The position numbers were made by a program, and so were the translations under genes. 64,000 nt of DNA from Macrocybe gigantea (lineage: Eukaryota > Basidiomycota > Agaricomycetes > Agaricales > Callistosporiaceae), in contig SJRY01000050.1 of assembly GCA_011319805.1 (NCBI GenBank), positions 930,001-994,000 on the forward strand. Reading direction: 5' to 3'. Below, one piece after another: positions 58,181 through 64,000 of the stretch; positions within the stretch are counted from its first letter, which is position 1, and each line of letters starts with the position of its first letter. The notes under the pieces are model-generated. The model was given only the letters and a program-made list of their open reading frames with translations. It did no database searches and was not told the DNA's origin.

Positions 58181-60078
58181 CTCTGCTGCTGTTTGACTAG
58201 TCCTTGCTTCTCGATGTGCTTTGCTGATTTTTCTTGCTCGTGTTTACATACCTTTCTTTGCCTCGGGTTTCTGACATGCTTTGCTGTTTCTTGTACTTAT
58301 GGACATGTCTTTTGTAGCATATGATTCAATCAATCATTCTGGTTCTTTCTACTTCTAACGTCTCAACCGGTTGACATGATCCTCACTGAAGAATGACAGG
58401 AAACTACTTGGAGGCTACCCAGCAAGGTGACCAAGCCACTATCGCTTAGCAGGCGACATCCCGCGAAGAAAAAACGCCTTTCCCGAGACCTGTCCTCGCT
58501 TGACTCGGTAGATTGGCCGAGGCGACCCCAACACGCGCCTGTGAATCCCGGCAGGTCGCGAGACCAAGGTTACTGAAAGTTTCTTTTCCATTTATCAGAG
58601 TCAAAGTGACGCCCATCTTGTGCCGGGGAACAGGTTTCTGGCGCACAGAGTTCCTACGTCCGAATTCTCACACTTTCGAAATGCTGTATTCAGGCCAGGA
58701 AAATTCGGTTAGCCTCTGCCCTCCCTGCCCCACAGGCCAACCGGTTACGCGCTCCGTGGCCACGTTTGAAATTCGATTTCTCAGGCGAAAAGGGCACCAA
58801 GACATAAGGAATAAACAAACGCGTAGTTTGATGTTCCGGGTATGGTCTGCCGAGTTCAACTTCTTCTTTCAGGCACTGGTGTACTTATGTCACGGTATGT
58901 TTTTCCCTTTCCTTTCGCCATCCTCGTCCGCAGGTCGTTCCCACTCCAACATCACGTCAATGTTCCAATGCATCTCAGATCACGTCCTGATCGCAAAAAA
59001 AAAAAAGAAGACAAGTCGTTCCCACTGCGTCGGGGAAAGCGGCATCGTTTCCTGCTCGGCGGTCTCAAAACGGATTCTTCGGCGCCACACAATCTTAGCC
59101 GCCCTATTTCCTTGCAGTCTAGTATCGACCCCCAATTTTTTTTGCTCTTTTAATCGAAATCAATGAAGTCAGCGATGGCCATTACGAATCCAGTAACACC
59201 GGGGGAAGGAGCTTGAGATGAATCTGCTATGTGCAGAGCTAGCGTTCCGAATTACTGGCCCAACGGATCTAATACGTCAGCCCGGCTACTCGTGTTTGCC
59301 GCGTCTCTGAGCATATCTTCCGACGAACCCTGCGAAGATGTGGTGACTCGCAGCCGAGCTGCATTTGTAGTGTCGGGCTAGCGACTCCCACGATAGCTGC
59401 CAGACATCAAGAAATCTGGACGTGTTCGTTCGTCACTGCCGAGCACATCTTGTGCAAGTCCGGCTCAGTAATGATCACTTGCAATACATACGCACGATAC
59501 ACAGTTACGACATCAGTCCGACGTCCAAGAACTCGAGAAGGACACGTTAAAAGCCCCGTGCGCTGGTGATCGTCCTTATTCTCGGACGAGATGACGAGAA
59601 AACTGTATTCAATTGAAGTCGGACTTCTTGACATTCATCAGTTTCATCTGCCCATTTTCATGCATTCATTTCATCCTTTCGTCATCGCTTATGTGCGAAT
59701 GGCTTGGTTGGTTTGCTCAGCAGGCCGCAGTGAGGCGGTTCATGGATTGCTGGCAATTTGCGGCTCGACTCGTCTTTGCTTTGTCCAAAGGACAAGGGTA
59801 ATCGGTAACATGAATGAAAGCCGTTGTACCGTGTGTCCTGAGGGTCGCGCTTGGAGATATTGCAAACTTTCTCCTCGGACCGCCGGACATATACCATATG
59901 CAGGCCATGGAAACCGTCTGTGAGCTACTTGAACTTGTATTGCCAGAGACTCGAGTGTTTGTTGGGGGTTCGGGAGCGAGCTAGGTTCACCTTTCATAAG
60001 GCCTGGTTCGGGCCGAGAACGGGCCGACTCCACACCACTATCTCCAACAACAACTGCAGTGTACGATGTTGCTCATGA
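58181..60078. other. 1.9 kb without a supportable gene
   Basis: The first part is T-rich 3' UTR. A 217-codon plus-strand frame (58513-59166) has biased, motif-free composition and is not accepted. The last few hundred bases precede the FAD oxidoreductase and probably hold its promoter. Confidence 0.45.
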
Positions 60079-61421
60079 ATGATGGCCAAGAACATCGTTG
60101 TTGTTGGCGGCGGTATCATCGGATGTACGACGGCCTACTACATCACGCACCACCCCTTGTTTCGCCGCAGCGATGACAAGTCCGACCCGGAGGCGACCCC
60201 AGTGAAGGTGACATTGATCGAAGCATCAGCGCATGGTCCAGCACAGGGAGCGTCTGGAAAGGCAGGCGGGCTAATCGCCAAATGGGCGTACCCGAAGGAG
60301 CTGGTCGATATCTCATATCAGGAGCACATCAAGCTCGCTGAGGAACACGACGGCGCAACGCGGTGGGGTTGGAGGTATCTGAACTGTGGCAGGTGGGTTG
60401 GGAGAGGCGAGTTGATGACCGAGGCAAAGTTTCGTCGATCCACCTCAAGCGTACAGCCTAGCGCTGAAATCAGCCTCGAAACAACACCCGGCCTCGCCGA
60501 GGGGGCCAAAGCCAAAGAAACGAAGCGTCCGGCGACTGGGCTTCCAGACGACCTGAACTGGGTCGAAGAAAATCTGACGGATCTCTACTCGCCCATGGCC
60601 GGCGAAGGCGAGACCGCCCAAGTCCACCCGTATTTCTTCACAACGAGCATGATGGACCTGGCCAAATCGCGCGGGGCCGAGCTCATCAGAGGCACGGTCA
60701 TCTCGATCGAAAAAGAGGGCGACGGAAAACACGCCATAGTGACCGGTGTAAAATACATCGACGGAGAGACACAGGTACCCGTCACAATTCCCGCGACGCA
60801 CGTCGTCCTGGCAGCAGGTGCATGGTCGCCCTCCATCTTGCCTTCACTTTCGATCGCCGCGACTCGTGCCCACAGCGTCACGATTCGGCCGCAGCCATCC
60901 ACAACTATCGCACCCTATGCCCTTTTCACAGAGGTCTCAATGCTCTCGACCTTTGGCCGCAAAGAAACGTTTGAGCCAGAGATCTATGCCCGCCCAGAAA
61001 ACGAGGTTTACGCATGTGGCCAGGCCGATCAGGAACCGCTGCCCAAGTCCGTGGACGAGGTCACCGTTGACCAGGCGGCTTGCGACAGAGTGATTTCTCA
61101 AGTGACGAGCATATCGAGGCATCTAAGAGACGGGACGGTCGAGAAGCGCCAGGCGTGCTACTTACCTTCCGTGCCCTCTGGCGGCGGGCCTATCGTTGGT
61201 GAGGCGAAGAATACTGCTAGTGGGTTGATCATCGCCACAGGACATACTTGCTGGGTAAGTCATCTCTCCGTAAATTTTATCCGTTGTAGCTTTACGAACA
61301 TGAATGTTACAAGGGCATTTGCAATGCACCTGGGACTGCGAAAGTGATAAGCGAACTCATCCTGGACGGAGAGATGCGCTCTGCGAAGCTCAGGGGGCTG
61401 CAGCCTTCTAATTTTTTGTGA
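60079..61421 (+). CDS. TDA3-like FAD-dependent oxidoreductase (DAO superfamily)
   Basis: Model join(60079-61254, 61314-61421); 427 aa, phases close. The N-terminus is the dinucleotide fold NIVVVGGGIIGCTTAYYIT (GxGxxG). The flavin/substrate region GASGKAGGLIAKWAYP closely resembles yeast Tda3 and related D-amino-acid-oxidase-type proteins. Further on are THVVLAAGAWSPSILPSL and the C-terminal dinucleotide-binding segment GGGPIVGEAKNTASGLIIAT, with GHTCW-GICNAPGTAKVISEL crossing the intron. Tda3 is linked to late-endosome function in yeast; the reaction is not established. The protein is cytosolic by sequence (no signal or membrane segment). An adjacent second ATG (60082) is equally usable. Confidence 0.92.
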
Positions 61422-64000
61422 ACGCTGTGCTTTCTTATCAAAACAAGGCTTCGAGACTCTCAACGGCTTCCGAGGTGGTGCACAAGTGGAAATCCAAGAC
61501 ATGTCCGTGGCCTAAAGATGTCTGTTTTGCAACATTCTTGCGATATCATGAATTTCACGATAGCTGTCAAGGCCCTTGTTTCATGAAAACGTGGCAGCTT
61601 CTTTCCTGTGCCTAGGCTGTGGTGTCCCAAGTCTGTAACATTATTTATTACTTCTTTTACGTTTTCTTGCACCGTTCTTCTCTCTTTATCACGAACCCCA
61701 GTTTATTGTCTCCATCTGTTCAAGGCTGAGCAAGCCCAGTCTCGACTCAACCATCCCCTGCTCCGGAAGGGTCAACCTAGCATTTTTCCCCTCTTCTGGT
61801 ATGGTGATTTGTATCAAATATTCCAGATGCATTTTCATGACTGGGTTGTAGCTCGTGCGCCAGGGATGAAGACGACCCACTAGACTTGCACGACCATCAA
61901 ACGCCGATGACAATAATTACATATACCGAGCCCTTGCAGTCAGCAGATGCCCGAAGTTTTGCATCGCTTATCGCTTGGCACATTCTCAGCCGCAGATGCG
62001 CAAAGAAAGGTGTGAGTCAGCGAACACGGGTAGCAACCATTCATCGCAATAACGATATAGCTATGAACGTGCCTCCCTGAGTCGAAAAGTGTGCGGCGCC
62101 GATGAACATTGAGAAGCCCTGACGGCCTCGGGACGTTTGTGTGCGCATCACACAAGGGATGCAGATCGTTCCGAAGCCACATTGTTGACTTTACCCGAGG
62201 CAGTCCATTCAACAAGCGACGTACGCACATGACGTTCTCGGACTATTGAAACAGTCAGATGTGACCTTTGGCGGAAAATTTTTTATGGAGCTTACCAATG
62301 GCGTACCTGATTAGAATGTGCATGCATGAAGGAGGTGAGCTCATCGGACGCCGAACGAGGCTGGTATGTTGATACTCGTGAGGGAAGAAAAGGCCTGGAA
62401 AGGCATGTTCGGTGAGACAGGTCAGACGCTCCGTCACACGAGCAGCGTTGATCTGTTGACGCCGTGCTCTCGGAGGGCATGTATATCATTGAGGCTCGTG
62501 GTACAACAAACCCAGTGTGTCGTGACAGCAGTCGAATCGGCCACGTTATTGCGATCAGACAGCAAGTCCGAAGGTGAAGAAAAGATAATTAGTGGGAGTC
62601 GGATCGTTTACAACGTTTCATTCATGACGGCATGCGCTGGTGACTCACCTGCAAGCTCAACGTCGATCGAGAATTTTCTAGCCTCGCTCACGTTATTCGG
62701 TACATGGCATTCTTGAGGAACGCAGAGTCGGACAGAGGAAGAGGACAGTCGGACCACGAGTCGTCCGGGTCGTGTTCCTAATACATCCGAAGTTACAAAG
62801 ACTGCAATTGTCTTTGGCTGAACTCGTTTTTTTTCTGCGTCGCCACGATGATCGATCTGCCAAATCTAAATTGAGTACTCCAAAATGCGTTGCCATGGCT
62901 AGTCCTCATAAGACCAAATTGATGAGGATGGGAAGTATGCATCCCTATGTGGACAGCCAGCGTCTCGGCAGCGTCCCTGACCTAGGCAGAGGTCTGATTG
63001 CCGGTGACCTCGCCTGGCTTGCTTTGTTCTTTACCCCAAGCCTTCGGACTGGTTCGTCCAGATTGAGCCAACACCACCGAGGAGAATACGTGGACTTTTT
63101 CTTTTTCTTTTTTTTTTCTGTGCACATCGCACCGCCCCATCATCATCATTTTCGGCATCAGCGCAAAGTGACTCAAGTCTCTCATGTCACTCCCATCATT
63201 CAGAACGTCTTTCCCGATCTAGGACCCTCTCCTCTCCAAAAGAGCGCAAGGAAATCGATTTTGATCTCGTATCGCTGGAGATCGCACATGTTTGTCACAA
63301 GGAAAAAGAGAGATTAAATGTCGATAACGCACGACAAGTCCCTGCCTCGTGGCGGCTAAATTGTTTTTTCTTTCCTATTGTACGTTTACAGGCAACTGCG
63401 GGAGGGACGGAAACGATGTTCCGTTGGTTTTTTTTTTCATCTCTTTGTTCGGTCCTTCCCCGCGATGTCTTCTGCTTCTCTTCTTCTTCGCAGGAAAGGT
63501 ACGCAGCTGTCCATCTCTTCCCTGCCAGTGAGTTACAATCAGTCCTCCCCCAGCAGCTTAGTGAGGTCTTGTTATGTCAACTAGGGACTATCGGACGCGC
63601 GATCCATATTGACCTGACGACCCTCGTACCCGTGAAAGCGTCTATTTCATTTCCCCTTTCGCTTAATGTGCCGGGGACCGCAACCCGTCCGAATATCCCA
63701 AGGAGAAGAGCTAATAAGTACTCCAAGTACGTGTGCACGTTGAATCCTCCTTCTATTTTTAAGGATCGCCACCCTTTCCCTTTACCCACTTTCACTTCTC
63801 TTTTCTCCCCCCTCCCTTTTCCATTCCGCCATCCATCCCGTCCATCTCTCTACTCTCCTTTTACTCTCGTTCACTGTGTCATCCTGAAATTCGGTGCCTA
63901 ACGGTATTCAAGATACATACGTCTTAATACGCCCCACCACGAACACAGAACTGCTTCTGCTCTACGACTCGTTTTCAGTCCGAATCACCCGACTCTTAGC
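61422..64000. other. right end of window, no gene supported
   Basis: There are only short open frames. 62772-63317 is open for 181 codons but contains a poly-Phe run from a T-tract and has no motif. From about 63770 the plus strand is strongly C/T-rich, like the stretch before fungal start codons in this window, so a gene may start just beyond 64000. Confidence 0.45.

Noticed and set aside
58513..59166. 217-codon plus-strand open frame
   Set aside because: Composition is erratic, with a poly-Lys run from an A-tract, no motif, no splice signals and no start context. Probably chance.
62772..63317. 181-codon plus-strand open frame near the right end
   Set aside because: It includes a poly-Phe tract from a T-run and has no family-like segment.

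Overview
The window looks like nuclear DNA from an Agaricomycete (mushroom-forming basidiomycete). Genes are dense and on both strands, with many short introns (mostly 50-75 nt), very short exons and short intergenic gaps. The gene set includes a basidiomycete-type DUF6533 seven-helix protein, a velvet factor, thaumatin-like proteins and an FKS-type beta-1,3-glucan synthase. I see no rRNA, tRNA, CRISPR or bacterial features. Nineteen gene models are supported by conserved residues plus exon phases that close, and one weak ORF is also listed.

Layout. 1-10 kb: a Ser-rich coiled-coil protein (+), a non-RD protein kinase (-) and a secreted berberine-bridge-type FAD oxidase (-). 9.9-12.6 kb: the splicing factor SYF2 (+) and a stand-alone DUF2156 acyl-transfer protein (+). 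15.4-21.1 kb: the DUF6533 membrane protein (-) and a SAP-domain nuclear protein (+). 21.9-28.5 kb: an F-box/LRR-like protein (+), mitochondrial Mn-SOD (+) and a velvet protein (-). 31-41.2 kb: a cell-wall block, all on the minus strand, of two tandem thaumatin-like genes and the large FKS1 glucan synthase. 42.4-48.6 kb: DBP4 RNA helicase (-), a MITE-like element in its upstream region, and the CLN3/BTN1 gene (+). 49.3-53.7 kb: a 15-exon Zn(II)2Cys6 transcription factor with a Gln-rich tail (-). 55.2-61.4 kb: YOP1/REEP (-), a divergent BAH-PHD reader (+) and a TDA3-like FAD oxidoreductase (+). The last 2.6 kb has no gene I can support.

Three patterns cut across the genes. First, six models (including FKS1, normally essential or near-essential) contain twelve reading-frame breaks, and each one closes if exactly one base is restored. 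No break needs a base removed. This looks like a systematic one-base-deletion error in the assembly rather than gene decay. Second, seven of about 113 introns start with GC instead of GT, each forced by reading frame. Third, micro-exons of 7-15 nt occur in five genes, including a 7-nt exon kept in both thaumatin-like paralogues.

Functionally, the clearest grouping is glucan synthesis (FKS1) beside two thaumatin-like proteins, a family with known beta-glucan-binding or lytic members in mushrooms. The other neighbours are mostly unrelated housekeeping genes. Coordinates are hand-derived from the sequence. Exon ends are supported by splice sites and phase but were not checked against transcripts.
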